DNA from: Bacteroidales bacterium GP1 | GTDB taxonomy: Bacteria > Bacteroidota > Bacteroidia > Bacteroidales > Muribaculaceae | Assembly: GCA_001701105.1 (NCBI GenBank) | Contig: DAAI01000050.1 | Coordinates: 1,877-24,685, forward strand | Reading direction: 5' to 3' | Length of the DNA stretch: 22,809 nt | Shown: in pieces, positions 7,834-16,059 of the stretch | Layout: every line of letters starts with the position of its first letter | How positions within the stretch are numbered: position 1 is the stretch's first letter | The notes under the pieces: generated by a model | Seen by the model: the letters and a program-made list of their open reading frames with translations, nothing else | Told to the model about the DNA's origin: nothing | Database searches by the model: none | Program-made: the position numbers and the translations under genes

Positions 7834-8238
7834 ATGACAACTTTGACATCAATTTTCCTGCAGGCGCAGGCACAAGGAGGCGGTGGTGGCCTCAGTGGAA
7901 TTCTGATGATAGTGGCAATGATCGCCATATTCTATTTCCTGATGATTCGTCCGCAGAACAAGAAGCAGAAAGAAATGAAACGTCAACGTGAGGCTATGCG
8001 GAAAGGCGATAAGATCGTTACCGCCGGAGGAATACATGGCCGCATCCGCGAAGTGCGTCAGGATACATTCTACATCGAAGTGGCTCCCGGAATGACTCTG
8101 GAAGTCGACAAGACTTCGGTCTATCCGGTAAATCCCGTTCCTCAGACTAAAGACAATAAGGATTCCAAGCCGGAAAAGAAGAACCGGGCCGAGGAAGAGG
8201 TGAAAGCCGAGGAAGAAACCGAAGATTCCAAGAACTGA
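7834..8238 (+). CDS. yajC: Sec translocon accessory subunit YajC
   Basis: YajC is a small inner-membrane protein that associates with the SecDF-YidC part of the Sec export machinery. The 134 residues show a short Gly-rich N-terminus and one membrane segment (about 21-38, SGILMIVAMIAIFYFLMI). The family hallmark RPQNKKQKEMKRQREAM follows directly, then a small beta domain (GDKIVTAGGIHGRIREV, VDKTSVYPV). The tail after residue 105 is Lys/Glu-rich and low in complexity, longer than in E. coli YajC (110 residues) and common in Bacteroidetes. It is followed 31 bases later by the YbbR gene. Confidence 0.95.
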   Translation: MTTLTSIFLQAQAQGGGGGLSGILMIVAMIAIFYFLMIRPQNKKQKEMKRQREAMRKGDKIVTAGGIHGRIREVRQDTFYIEVAPGMTLEVDKTSVYPVNPVPQTKDNKDSKPEKKNRAEEEVKAEEETEDSKN

Positions 8239-8269
8239 TCATTCGGACTAATCAACAAAAGCGCGAGCA

Positions 8270-9244
8270 ATGCCGGTGCCGAAGTCGGGCTTAAAGGAGC
8301 GTTGGCAGAAGATAAGATCTCTGCCTCAGTTCCGTAATGTGCTGACATTTATGGCCTTCGTAGCAGTGGCCACTTTATTCTGGGTAGTGCTTGCGCTAAA
8401 CGATAGCGTAACTCATACTTTCCGTGTCAGGGTCGTTTTAAAAAATGTCCCTGACACAGTGACATTTATATCAGATCCGCCGACAGATATGACAGTCACG
8501 ATGCGCGACAGGGGTACCAACCTTCTCCGCAGCGGCATCATGCGTCATCCGTCGTTGGATTTCAACTTCAGTGACTATGCGCGCAATGGCATCTTCAGGA
8601 TGTCGAAGAGCGATATGATGGCCGATATAAAAGAGCGTTTCGGTTCGGGAATCCAGATTATGTCGATGTCGCTTGATTCAATCCGATTATATTACACGGA
8701 TTCTCCGGGGCGAAGGGTGCCGGTGGATGTTAAGGTGAATGTCACCGCTTCCTCAGGCAATATAATATCCGGAGTACCCGTATCGATGGAAAAGAGCGTG
8801 AAGATCTATTCTTATGGCAATGAAATAGACACGGTCAACAAGGTAGAGACTGAATTGCTCTCAAAGCGAGATTTATCGCAGACATCCATATTCGAGGTGA
8901 AGATTCGTCCGATAGCGAAGGTAAGGATTGTGCCTCCGGTGGTGCAAGTGAAAGTACCGGTAGAGCCATTGGTTGCCAAAGAGGGTTATGCGCAAGTGGA
9001 AAGCCTTAATGTACCGGATAATGTAAGTCTGCTCCTGTTTCCAACCCGGATTCCGATCACTTATTATGTACCCATGAGCCGTTTTGGGGAGAAGGATCCG
9101 GAAATTGTGGCCTATGCGGATTATGAGGATACCCGGAATCCCTACGGTAATAAACTTGCCGTTCGTCTGGGAACTGTGCCCAAGTACATAGTTAATCCTG
9201 TGATTCAGCTCGATAGTGTGGAATATACACTCGTGAAAAGATGA
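8270..9244 (+). CDS. YbbR-domain (CdaR-like) membrane-anchored protein
   Basis: The 324-residue protein has a basic N-terminus, one membrane anchor (about 24-43, VLTFMAFVAVATLFWVVLAL) and a long extracytoplasmic part rich in beta strands. YbbR-like features include the anchor followed by LNDSVTHTFRVRVVLKNVP, and YTDSPGRRVPVDVKVNVTA with VSMEKSVKIYSYG further on. In Firmicutes, YbbR/CdaR proteins control the diadenylate cyclase CdaA. In Bacteroidetes the gene usually sits in this yajC-coaE neighbourhood and its role is not established; no cyclase gene is present here. Its stop overlaps the coaE start as ATGA (9241-9244), which suggests translational coupling. Confidence 0.85.
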   Translation: MPVPKSGLKERWQKIRSLPQFRNVLTFMAFVAVATLFWVVLALNDSVTHTFRVRVVLKNVPDTVTFISDPPTDMTVTMRDRGTNLLRSGIMRHPSLDFNFSDYARNGIFRMSKSDMMADIKERFGSGIQIMSMSLDSIRLYYTDSPGRRVPVDVKVNVTASSGNIISGVPVSMEKSVKIYSYGNEIDTVNKVETELLSKRDLSQTSIFEVKIRPIAKVRIVPPVVQVKVPVEPLVAKEGYAQVESLNVPDNVSLLLFPTRIPITYYVPMSRFGEKDPEIVAYADYEDTRNPYGNKLAVRLGTVPKYIVNPVIQLDSVEYTLVKR

Positions 9245-9828
9245 CGGAAGTAATAGGGTTGACAGGAGGAATCGGTACCGGTAAGAGCCTTATCTCCCGG
9301 ATATTGCGGACGCGAGGATATGCTGTCTACGATTGCGATCATCAAGCCAAAAAGCTGATGGACAACGATGAGGCGCTCCTCTCGGAAATGCAAGAAAGAT
9401 GGGGTAAGGATGTGTGCAATGAATCCGGACTGCCCGACAGAAGCAGAATAGCGGCAATTGTATTCGCCGACCCAATAGAACTTGAATGGCTCAATAGCAA
9501 GGTTCATACAGCAGTAAAGGCAGATATTGCAAAATGGCTTTCGGAGCAAAAAAAGGAAAAACCTGTCTTTATCGAATCGGCCATTCTCGGAAGTTCGGGA
9601 CTCACTTGTTTCTGTGATGAAATATGGGAAGTAACCGCACCGGAAAAAGAAAGGTTGCATCGTCTTGAATTGCGTTCCGGGATGAAAGAAAAAGAGGCCC
9701 TTGCAAGAATAAAGGCTCAGGAGAAAGAATCGGAGTTGCTAAGGAAAGAATCACGCCGTGTAAGGGTAATAGATAATGACGGCCGGCGGTCTTTGCTCCG
9801 CCAGATTCCTGCGGCGGTCAATTTATAG
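9241..9828 (+). CDS. coaE: Dephospho-CoA kinase
   Basis: CoaE phosphorylates the 3'-hydroxyl of dephospho-CoA with ATP, the last step of CoA synthesis, and works in the cytoplasm. The 195-residue length fits the family. The P-loop GGIGTGKS is at residues 9-16, DCD follows at 31-33, and the lid region RLHRLELRSGMKEKEALARI is present with its arginines. Other family stretches are RIAAIVF and LEWLNSKVHTAV. It is the second CoA gene in the block after coaBC. It starts inside the YbbR stop codon (ATGA). Confidence 0.96.
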   Translation: MTEVIGLTGGIGTGKSLISRILRTRGYAVYDCDHQAKKLMDNDEALLSEMQERWGKDVCNESGLPDRSRIAAIVFADPIELEWLNSKVHTAVKADIAKWLSEQKKEKPVFIESAILGSSGLTCFCDEIWEVTAPEKERLHRLELRSGMKEKEALARIKAQEKESELLRKESRRVRVIDNDGRRSLLRQIPAAVNL

Positions 9829-9852
9829 ATAATAATAAATAAAACGATAGAT

Positions 9853-10302
9853 ATGCTTAAAAAAATCATTTCAATCACCGGCAAGCCGGGATTGTACAAG
9901 ATTCTCAGTCAAGGGCGCGGCAATCTGATAGTAGAGTCACTCGCAGATCAACGCAGATTCCCGGTCCATGCCCGCGACAAAGTAGTAAGTTTAGGAGACA
10001 TAGCCATGTATACAGAGTCGGGTGATACGCCGTTAGGTGAAATCCTTGATAAAGTATATGCGGCAGAGGGAGGAAAGGCAGTTGACCTGACCGGTGAAAT
10101 CGACCGTAAGGACCTCCGTGATAAATTCGGGGCCATCGTAGAAGATTACGACCGCGACAGAGTGCGCGACAGCGATATAAAGAAACTCTTCACATGGTAC
10201 AATATCCTGATAGGCACCGGTATGAACGAGTTTGCAGGCAAGAAAGAAGAGGAAAGTGACAACCCTTCGGACCCTGCGGCAACCAGCGAAAACAAAGATT
10301 AA
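9853..10302 (+). CDS. DUF5606 family protein
   Basis: A 149-residue soluble protein with no signal peptide or membrane segment. MLKKIISITGKPGLYKILSQ, NLIVESL, VHARDKVVSLGDIAMYT and IKKLFTWYNILIG match what I know as DUF5606, a conserved Bacteroidetes family of unknown function. The last 20 or so residues are acidic and low in complexity. It lies 24 bases after coaE and is the last gene before a hairpin terminator, so it probably closes the core transcription unit. No function is claimed. Confidence 0.88.
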   Translation: MLKKIISITGKPGLYKILSQGRGNLIVESLADQRRFPVHARDKVVSLGDIAMYTESGDTPLGEILDKVYAAEGGKAVDLTGEIDRKDLRDKFGAIVEDYDRDRVRDSDIKKLFTWYNILIGTGMNEFAGKKEEESDNPSDPAATSENKD

Positions 10303-10310
10303 ACAACACC

Positions 10311-10346
10311 AAGAGACAGCACGAGCTTCGGCCCGGGTTGTCTCTT
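10311..10346 (+). terminator. Hairpin terminator after the DUF5606 gene
   Basis: AAGAGACA (10311-10318) pairs exactly with TGTCTCTT (10339-10346). The inner part, with two mismatches and one wobble, closes on a TTCG tetraloop (10327-10330). It starts 8 bases after the DUF5606 stop and separates the core block from the TonB receptor. The following sequence is T-rich but not a pure U-tract. Confidence 0.75.
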
Positions 10347-10377
10347 TAACTTCTATTCACCAAAACCAATAACAACT

Positions 10378-13119
10378 ATGAAAAGACTGATTCTGTTAGG
10401 CGCGGGAGCCGTACTGTCCTGTACGATGTGCGGGATGGCTATGGCAGATGTTGTGTGCCGCGGGCAGGTAGTCGACAATCTCGGAGAGCCTCTTACAGGA
10501 GCCATCATCCGGGTGGAAGGCACCTCCATCGGTACGAGCACCGACGTAGACGGTAATTTCACAATCACAGTTCCCGACAAAAAGCGCGACATGACCATCA
10601 GCTTCGTGGGGTTCAAACCAATCAAAGTAACGGCCAGCGCGAATATGGGGCGCGTTGCCATGGAGACTGATACGAAGATGCTGAACGATGTGGTGGTAAC
10701 ACAATCGGTGGCCCGCACCCGCCAGACTCCGGTAGCGTTGTCGCAGATTGACGGCGCAACGATAGAGACAAAGCTGGGAGCGCAGGAATTTCCGGAGATT
10801 CTAAAGACTACACCGGGCGTATGGGCCACTCCCGACGGAGGTGGCTTTGGCGATGCAAAGATCAATATGCGCGGCTTCAAGTCGGAGAATGTGGCAGTCC
10901 TCATCAATGGTATTCCAATCAACGATATGGAATGGGGAGGCGTATACTGGAGCAACTGGGCCGGACTATCCGACGTAACAAGCAATATGCAGAGCCAGCG
11001 GGGTCTGGGTGCAGCCCTTCTGTCGGCCCCGTCTATCGGCGGTACGATCAATATCACTACCCGCTCGCTTGATGCAAAACGCGAAGGCTCGGCATGGTAT
11101 GGTATGGGTAACGACGGAATGAACCAGTTTGGCCTCATGCTCTCCACCGGGTTAATGAAAAATGGCTGGGCCCTTACCGTGCTCGGTTCGCGTCGCTGGG
11201 GTGACGGTTATGTTCAAGGCACCGATTTCAACAGCTATAATTACTTCGTGAATGTATCGAAGCGCATCGGCGACAGCCATCAGCTTAGCTTTACGGCTTT
11301 CGGCGCACCGCAGACTCACTTCCAGCGCAGCCGTCAGGACGGCCTTACCATCGAAGGATGGCAGAATGTGCGGGATTATATGGATGGCGAGAGCCCCTAT
11401 CGTTATAATCCTACTTACGGATTCGGAATCCATGGCGAGCGCAAAAGTTCGAGCTACAACTTCTATCACAAGCCTCAGATTTCATTGAATCATATCTGGC
11501 AGATTGATTACAAATCATCATGGTCCACCACGTTCTATTGCTCCTTTGCAAACGGCGGCGGATATAGCGGCCAGGGACACGGCACCTACAACGGCACATC
11601 GCTGAGCAACAGCTCATGGTATGGCGCATCACAGGGTGTACTTAATACATTATTCCGCTGTGCCGACGGTACATTCGACTACGCTGCCATCCAGATGATG
11701 AACATGGCTTCGGATCAGGGGTCGAATATGGTGATGTCGGCAAGCAACAACAGCCATGAATGGTATGGCCTCGTTTCGACATACAAGAACGAGTTCATCC
11801 CCAAAACTCTTACGTTCACCGGAGGTCTGGATGTGCGCTATTATGTAGGCCATCACAATAATAAGATAGTGGATCTCTATGAGGGCGAATACTATATGAA
11901 CTATGAGAGCCGTAAGAATGTGAAGCCGGAGTACAACAAGGCAGCCCTCGATCCCAACTGGAAATATGAGAAACTCGGCGTAGGTGACGTCGTCTATCGA
12001 AACTACGACGGCTTCACCGTGCAGGAGGGTCTTTATGCTCAGCTGGAATATACGGGTCTTGATAATAAACTGTCGGCCATCCTTGCCGGATCGCTCAACA
12101 ATACGAGCTACTGGCGTAAGGATATGTTCTATTATGACGCGGAGCATGCCCGCTCGGATACGAAGAACTTTATCGGCGGAACTGTAAAAGCGGGTGTAAA
12201 CTATAATATTAATGAACACAACAATGTATTCATCAACGGTGGTTTCATCTCGCGAGTTCCGTTCTTCTCCTATGGAGTATTCCTTTCATCGGCTACAAGC
12301 AATGCCACCAATCCGAATCCCAAGAATTCCAAGATTGGCTCGGTGGAGATCGGTTACGGTTACCATTCGCGTCAATTCTCTGCCAATGTGAATCTCTATT
12401 TCACGGAATGGATCGACAAATGCGACAAGACCACAACGCGCACCGGAGAGATCCGGACAGGACCGCAGGCAGGCCAGTATTACGTTCTGAATATGTCGGG
12501 TGTGAACGCCCGCCATATGGGAATCGAGGTTAATGCAAAGTATATTCCAGCTCCCTGGGTAGAATTCGACGGTATGCTCTCAATAGGCGACTGGACATGG
12601 GATTCCAATCCTACGGGTTATTTCTATACCGAACAGGGACAACCGCTTGCTAAACTCGACGGCACCCTCGCATCGGGTATCCTTGCCCCCGATCATGCCA
12701 GCGCGACAGTAATGCAGAAGGGCAGAAAGATCGGTGGTTCCGCACAGACAACCGGCTATCTCGGCGTATCGTTCAAGCCTTTCAAGGGCTTCCGCATCGG
12801 TGCCGACTGGGTATGCTCCGCTCGCAATTACTCGGACTATGAGATTTCAAGCGATTCATACACTCCGGGCGCAGAGATCAACGTAGGCAAGCCATGGCAG
12901 ATTCCATGGGGCAATGAGCTCGACTGCTTCGCTTCCTATCGTTTCAACATTGGCAAGATCTCAGCAACCATCTATGGCAATGTCAACAATCTTCTGGGCT
13001 ACAACTATGTGAAGGATGCCTACACTCTTACCGGAGCCGATGGCACATGGAGCAATGCGTTCCGTACATTCTATTCGTTCGGCCGCACATTCAGCGTAAA
13101 ATTAAAAATCAACTTCTAA
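10378..13119 (+). CDS. TonB-dependent outer-membrane receptor with CarboxypepD_reg domain
   Basis: This 913-residue protein is an outer-membrane gated channel powered by TonB; its substrate is unknown. A signal peptide (about 1-23) leads to a CarboxypepD_reg-like domain (about 26-105; GQVVDNLGEPLTGAIIRVEG, GTSTDVDGNFTI, ISFVGFKP). A DVVVT stretch at about 104-108 may act as the TonB box. The plug (about 115-230) contains EILKTTPGVWAT, INMRGFKSENVAVLINGIPI and SAPSIGGTINITTRS. The rest is a beta-barrel rich in aromatic strands, ending in FGRTFSVKLKINF with the terminal Phe typical of outer-membrane barrels. No SusD follows. The partner, 12 bases downstream, is a large lipoprotein, and the two probably form a receptor plus surface-lipoprotein pair. 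Confidence 0.93.
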   Translation: MKRLILLGAGAVLSCTMCGMAMADVVCRGQVVDNLGEPLTGAIIRVEGTSIGTSTDVDGNFTITVPDKKRDMTISFVGFKPIKVTASANMGRVAMETDTKMLNDVVVTQSVARTRQTPVALSQIDGATIETKLGAQEFPEILKTTPGVWATPDGGGFGDAKINMRGFKSENVAVLINGIPINDMEWGGVYWSNWAGLSDVTSNMQSQRGLGAALLSAPSIGGTINITTRSLDAKREGSAWYGMGNDGMNQFGLMLSTGLMKNGWALTVLGSRRWGDGYVQGTDFNSYNYFVNVSKRIGDSHQLSFTAFGAPQTHFQRSRQDGLTIEGWQNVRDYMDGESPYRYNPTYGFGIHGERKSSSYNFYHKPQISLNHIWQIDYKSSWSTTFYCSFANGGGYSGQGHGTYNGTSLSNSSWYGASQGVLNTLFRCADGTFDYAAIQMMNMASDQGSNMVMSASNNSHEWYGLVSTYKNEFIPKTLTFTGGLDVRYYVGHHNNKIVDLYEGEYYMNYESRKNVKPEYNKAALDPNWKYEKLGVGDVVYRNYDGFTVQEGLYAQLEYTGLDNKLSAILAGSLNNTSYWRKDMFYYDAEHARSDTKNFIGGTVKAGVNYNINEHNNVFINGGFISRVPFFSYGVFLSSATSNATNPNPKNSKIGSVEIGYGYHSRQFSANVNLYFTEWIDKCDKTTTRTGEIRTGPQAGQYYVLNMSGVNARHMGIEVNAKYIPAPWVEFDGMLSIGDWTWDSNPTGYFYTEQGQPLAKLDGTLASGILAPDHASATVMQKGRKIGGSAQTTGYLGVSFKPFKGFRIGADWVCSARNYSDYEISSDSYTPGAEINVGKPWQIPWGNELDCFASYRFNIGKISATIYGNVNNLLGYNYVKDAYTLTGADGTWSNAFRTFYSFGRTFSVKLKINF

Positions 13120-13131
13120 GTGGAAAGAAAG

Positions 13132-15174
13132 ATGAAAACAATGATAAAGAGGATCGCTCCGGTTGCGATACTGGCGCTTGGACTGGCCTCATGCAGCGAG
13201 GATAGCTGGAATAACCAGCTTGAGGGCTTCGTGGGGGGTCAGCAGCATACCGATGTCCGTACGCTTGCCTATACGCTGACCGATGCCGATTATTCAAGAA
13301 TTGCCAACAACCGTTTCAACAAGCAGCTGGCCATTCAAGACAGCATCAACGGCGAACCGGGTGCGATAGCCGCGTTGAAGGCTGTTGCCACCGGAAATTA
13401 TCTTAATGCCTTGACTCCGGCCGACAGATATATCCCTAATCTGCTATCTGATTCGCTGTTCGCATATTTCACGCTCTCCGACGGATCAGCTATCAATGTT
13501 ACGTACAAAGAGGCCGGCAAATTACCCGACGTAATGCTGGCACTCAATCGTGCGGGAATGTATACCGTTACAGATGCCGACTATCAGGCAGCGTATGGCA
13601 GCGACGAAAATTACGCTACGTCCTTCACACCTTCATATCCGGCAAACGCATATGTACCCGGATTCCTCAGCGAGGCATATCCGGATGCTGAAGAGGGTGA
13701 TTATGTGGTGGTGAACTATCAGGAATCATCCATTGACCCGAGTTTCGATGTTCCGGAATTTGAGATGACAGATGTCCTGAAGCCCGGATTGGTGAAAGGT
13801 CAGGAAATAAAGGTGGCCGGAGTTGTGACGGGCACATGCACCCGAGGCTTTATCCTCTCCGACAAGGGGGGCTCGATTCTCGCTTATTCGGGAAGCTATG
13901 AGGCCGGTACATATTCGATAGGAGATTGCCTTGAGATCACGACCAAATTGAGCGCGTACAAGAATTGTCTTCAGATAGGACTTGACGATGCCACGGTAAA
14001 AGCCGCCGGCAATATGAAATATACCTATCCCGAAGCTGTATACTTCTCGCCTGACTATCTCGTTGCGGCCAACGGCAACGCCGACCCGCAGCTTGCAGTC
14101 TATGGGCGTATGTCGGGGAAAGTCAATATCTCCGGCAGCTATATCAATCTCGCCTTCGACGGGCGTAGCGATGTGCGCGGAAGCATATATTATGTAAACG
14201 AGGATTTAAAAGCGCAGCTCACGGATGGTGCCGACGTGATTCTTCACGGCTATTTCACCCAGACTTCACAATCCGGAGAGATAGTGAATGCTAATATGGT
14301 AGTCATATCAGTTGAGCCGGCTACCAACGGCAAGCCTCGTCGTGCTACCCGCGCCGTGACACTTCCATCCGTCGGCCGGAATGTGGCCTATACTTACAAC
14401 GGCTCCTCATGGAAGGCCGCCGGTAATGATATTCTGGTGATACAGCCGGATGATTACGCTGAGATGGGTCTCACATACGGTAACTTCTCCAACTCCCAGC
14501 CTGCGGAATATCTGCCTCTCTATCTGAGCCGCAAATATCCCTATGCTGAAAAGGATAAGGAACTATATGTAGCTTATAAATACTACTCCGGAGGCAAGAC
14601 CACATATGCTTGTGCCCAGTGGGTATACGACGGGACGAAATGGGTGGATGCCATAACATCGAATGGAGTGCGCGACGTCACCTCACAGTTCGTCCGCCGT
14701 GACGGAAAATGGCAGATGGATCCCTCTATCGACCTTACATTGCCTAAGGGTAAAGGGCAGCCGGTAAGCACTATGTTCTATCAGGCTTGTGTCGACTGGG
14801 TATTGGCAAATGTGCCCGACGGTGCAAAATATGTAACCTCGTACGGTAACAACGATTACTATACCGGCGCCAGCGCATATCAGGGTAATATCGACCTCCG
14901 TGCAGCCTCAGCACGTTTGCAATATCCAGAGGCTTATGAAGGGATGACCGATGATGAGGTAGTGGCCCTGATGAAGAAGCGTTTTGAAGATGAAGTATGC
15001 CCGGGAGTGCTGAAACAGCTCTATCCCGACATCGCTCCGGTGGGCGACTTCAATCCGACAGTCACAATCCATTTCTTCACCTACGACGGAACTACCACGC
15101 ATGAGCAGACCATCGTTTATACCGTGACCGCAAAGGCTACCTTTGAATTCACTTCCTGCACATGGAATGATTGA
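13132..15174 (+). CDS. Large lipoprotein with triplicated module, partner of the TonB receptor
   Basis: From ATG 13132 (680 residues) a lipoprotein signal ends in LGLASC with the lipidated Cys at 21. The in-frame GTG at 13120 directly after the receptor stop is a poorer start. A module with a DY pair, then a Y(I/V/L)P-x-(F/L)L segment and a hydrophobic strand occurs three times: about 45-135 (TLTDADYSRIANN ... YIPNLLSDSL), 144-205 (TVTDADYQAAY ... YVPGFLSEAYPDAEEGD) and 434-510 (VIQPDDYAEMG ... YLPLYLSRKYPYAEKDK). Between copies 2 and 3 lies an OB-fold-like stretch (GQEIKVAGVVTG, FILSDKGGSILAYSG, GDCLEITTKLSAYKNCLQI) that recalls DUF5689-type proteins. The C-terminus has YVTSYGNNDYYTGASAYQGN. 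It probably sits on the outer membrane with the receptor. Its ligand is unknown. Confidence 0.85.
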   Translation: MKTMIKRIAPVAILALGLASCSEDSWNNQLEGFVGGQQHTDVRTLAYTLTDADYSRIANNRFNKQLAIQDSINGEPGAIAALKAVATGNYLNALTPADRYIPNLLSDSLFAYFTLSDGSAINVTYKEAGKLPDVMLALNRAGMYTVTDADYQAAYGSDENYATSFTPSYPANAYVPGFLSEAYPDAEEGDYVVVNYQESSIDPSFDVPEFEMTDVLKPGLVKGQEIKVAGVVTGTCTRGFILSDKGGSILAYSGSYEAGTYSIGDCLEITTKLSAYKNCLQIGLDDATVKAAGNMKYTYPEAVYFSPDYLVAANGNADPQLAVYGRMSGKVNISGSYINLAFDGRSDVRGSIYYVNEDLKAQLTDGADVILHGYFTQTSQSGEIVNANMVVISVEPATNGKPRRATRAVTLPSVGRNVAYTYNGSSWKAAGNDILVIQPDDYAEMGLTYGNFSNSQPAEYLPLYLSRKYPYAEKDKELYVAYKYYSGGKTTYACAQWVYDGTKWVDAITSNGVRDVTSQFVRRDGKWQMDPSIDLTLPKGKGQPVSTMFYQACVDWVLANVPDGAKYVTSYGNNDYYTGASAYQGNIDLRAASARLQYPEAYEGMTDDEVVALMKKRFEDEVCPGVLKQLYPDIAPVGDFNPTVTIHFFTYDGTTTHEQTIVYTVTAKATFEFTSCTWND

Positions 15175-15198
15175 TTCTACAGAAGAATTCCAAAAATA

Positions 15199-15230
15199 AG
15201 AGAGCCGCATCCGTAGGGGTGCGGCTCTCT
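15199..15230 (-). terminator. Strong hairpin terminator between convergent genes
   Basis: AGAGAGCCGCATCC (15199-15212) pairs with GGGTGCGGCTCTCT (15217-15230): 14 pairs including one G-T wobble, with loop GTAG. Read on the minus strand, the stem is followed by TTATTTTT, a good U-tract, so it terminates the minus-strand lipoprotein gene. It also lies 25 bases after the plus-strand lipoprotein gene and may act in both directions. Confidence 0.85.
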
Positions 15231-15274
15231 CTGTGACTGCTGGCGAACTGAAACGGCTATACGTGGCTCAATGA

Positions 15275-15784
15275 TTATTTCCTCCGAGCGGATTCTTCGC
15301 TCATCTTTTCCCATGCCTCATAAGAGGAGTAGACATTCATGGGTTGCTCCTCAAAGCTTATGACAACGGGATTGTCGTGCTTTTCAAATGCCAACTTGAA
15401 CACGGCTGAGTCAAGACGAAGTGTCACCGGCTTTCCATTGGCATCGGCACTTCTATAAATGCCGCTGTCGCCTTTCTCAAACGGGCGGTCGAGCATTACG
15501 GTGTAATTGATTTTGGTGCGGTTGCCATTCTCATATACGTAGAATCCTGATTTTTCAGGAGAAATGGCGAAAAGAACCCGGCCGTCAAAATGGCCTTTTC
15601 TGGCTTTTTCACCTCCTATTTCAAAATAGTCGGCGCGATATTGGGCGCTTTGCACCGGCTGGGATGCCAAAAACTCCTCTTCCGAGGAATAGCCTGCATA
15701 GTCAGCCTGTTTTTTTGAGCCGGAGCATGACGTGAAGGCCATTGCACCAGCCACTGCCGAGGCCATAAATAATTTTAACTTCAT
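15275..15784 (-). CDS. Small lipoprotein of unknown function
   Basis: This minus-strand gene encodes 169 residues. The N-terminus MKLKLFMASAVAGAMAFTSC is a lipoprotein signal with the lipidated Cys at 20. CSGSKKQ follows, without the acidic run typical of surface-exported Bacteroidetes lipoproteins. The mature part has VLFAISPEKSGFYVYENG, INYTVMLDRPFEKGDSGIYR, GKPVTLRLDSAVFKLAF and NVYSSYEAWEKMSEES, which suggests a small beta-rich domain. I do not recognise the family; some copper-stress lipoproteins have similar strand patterns, but that is not enough for a call. It is convergent with the receptor-partner lipoprotein and divergent from htpG, so it is a single-gene unit. Confidence 0.85.
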   Translation of the reverse strand: MKLKLFMASAVAGAMAFTSCSGSKKQADYAGYSSEEEFLASQPVQSAQYRADYFEIGGEKARKGHFDGRVLFAISPEKSGFYVYENGNRTKINYTVMLDRPFEKGDSGIYRSADANGKPVTLRLDSAVFKLAFEKHDNPVVISFEEQPMNVYSSYEAWEKMSEESARRK

Positions 15785-16059
15785 AGATAGATTGGATTGG
15801 GTTATATGAATTGAAACGACCCCTTATTACCTTCAATCAATCAAGGATATCACCGGGTCTGACTATATAACGCACAGAGAGATGATGTATTATTCTGATT
15901 GGGGTGTCGATGAAAATAAGATAAATTTAGGGGCGGAGAATCGGTCGGCAGGCCGAATTATTTGTTATAGATATAAAAGAGTTTATGCCGCGGTCTAAAG
16001 GAGTGGCACGGAATTTGTAAATGAATAGATAGAAATTACTGAAAATAAAAATAGAATAT
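15785..16059. promoter_or_regulatory. Divergent intergenic region between the small lipoprotein and htpG
   Basis: This 275-base AT-rich gap must hold promoters for both divergent genes. The best plus-strand candidate is TTG at 15899-15901 followed, after 20 bases, by TAAATTTA (15922-15929), which matches seven of eight positions of TAnnTTTG-like elements but has a weak -33. No CIRCE heat-shock inverted repeat was seen upstream of htpG. I found no small gene or RNA here. Confidence 0.4.

Noticed and set aside
8200..8275. Purine-rich repeats in the yajC tail as a possible tandem repeat element
   Set aside because: They encode the low-complexity Lys/Glu tail of YajC and are not regular repeats.
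10353..11147. 264-codon minus-strand open frame over the start of the TonB receptor gene
   Set aside because: It lies fully against a clear receptor gene, has a biased Pro/Ser/Arg composition and matches no known protein pattern; it is a shadow frame.
11650..12219. 189-codon minus-strand open frame inside the receptor gene
   Set aside because: It is antisense to the beta-barrel coding sequence, and its Ile/Val/His-rich composition mirrors the barrel codons; no start context or homology was seen.
13120..13131. GTG 13120 as start of the large lipoprotein
   Set aside because: It abuts the receptor stop and would add four residues before a normal lipoprotein signal; ATG 13132 is the better start.
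15785..16059. CIRCE-type heat-shock operator upstream of htpG
   Set aside because: No inverted repeat resembling TTAGCACTC/GAGTGCTAA was found in the gap.
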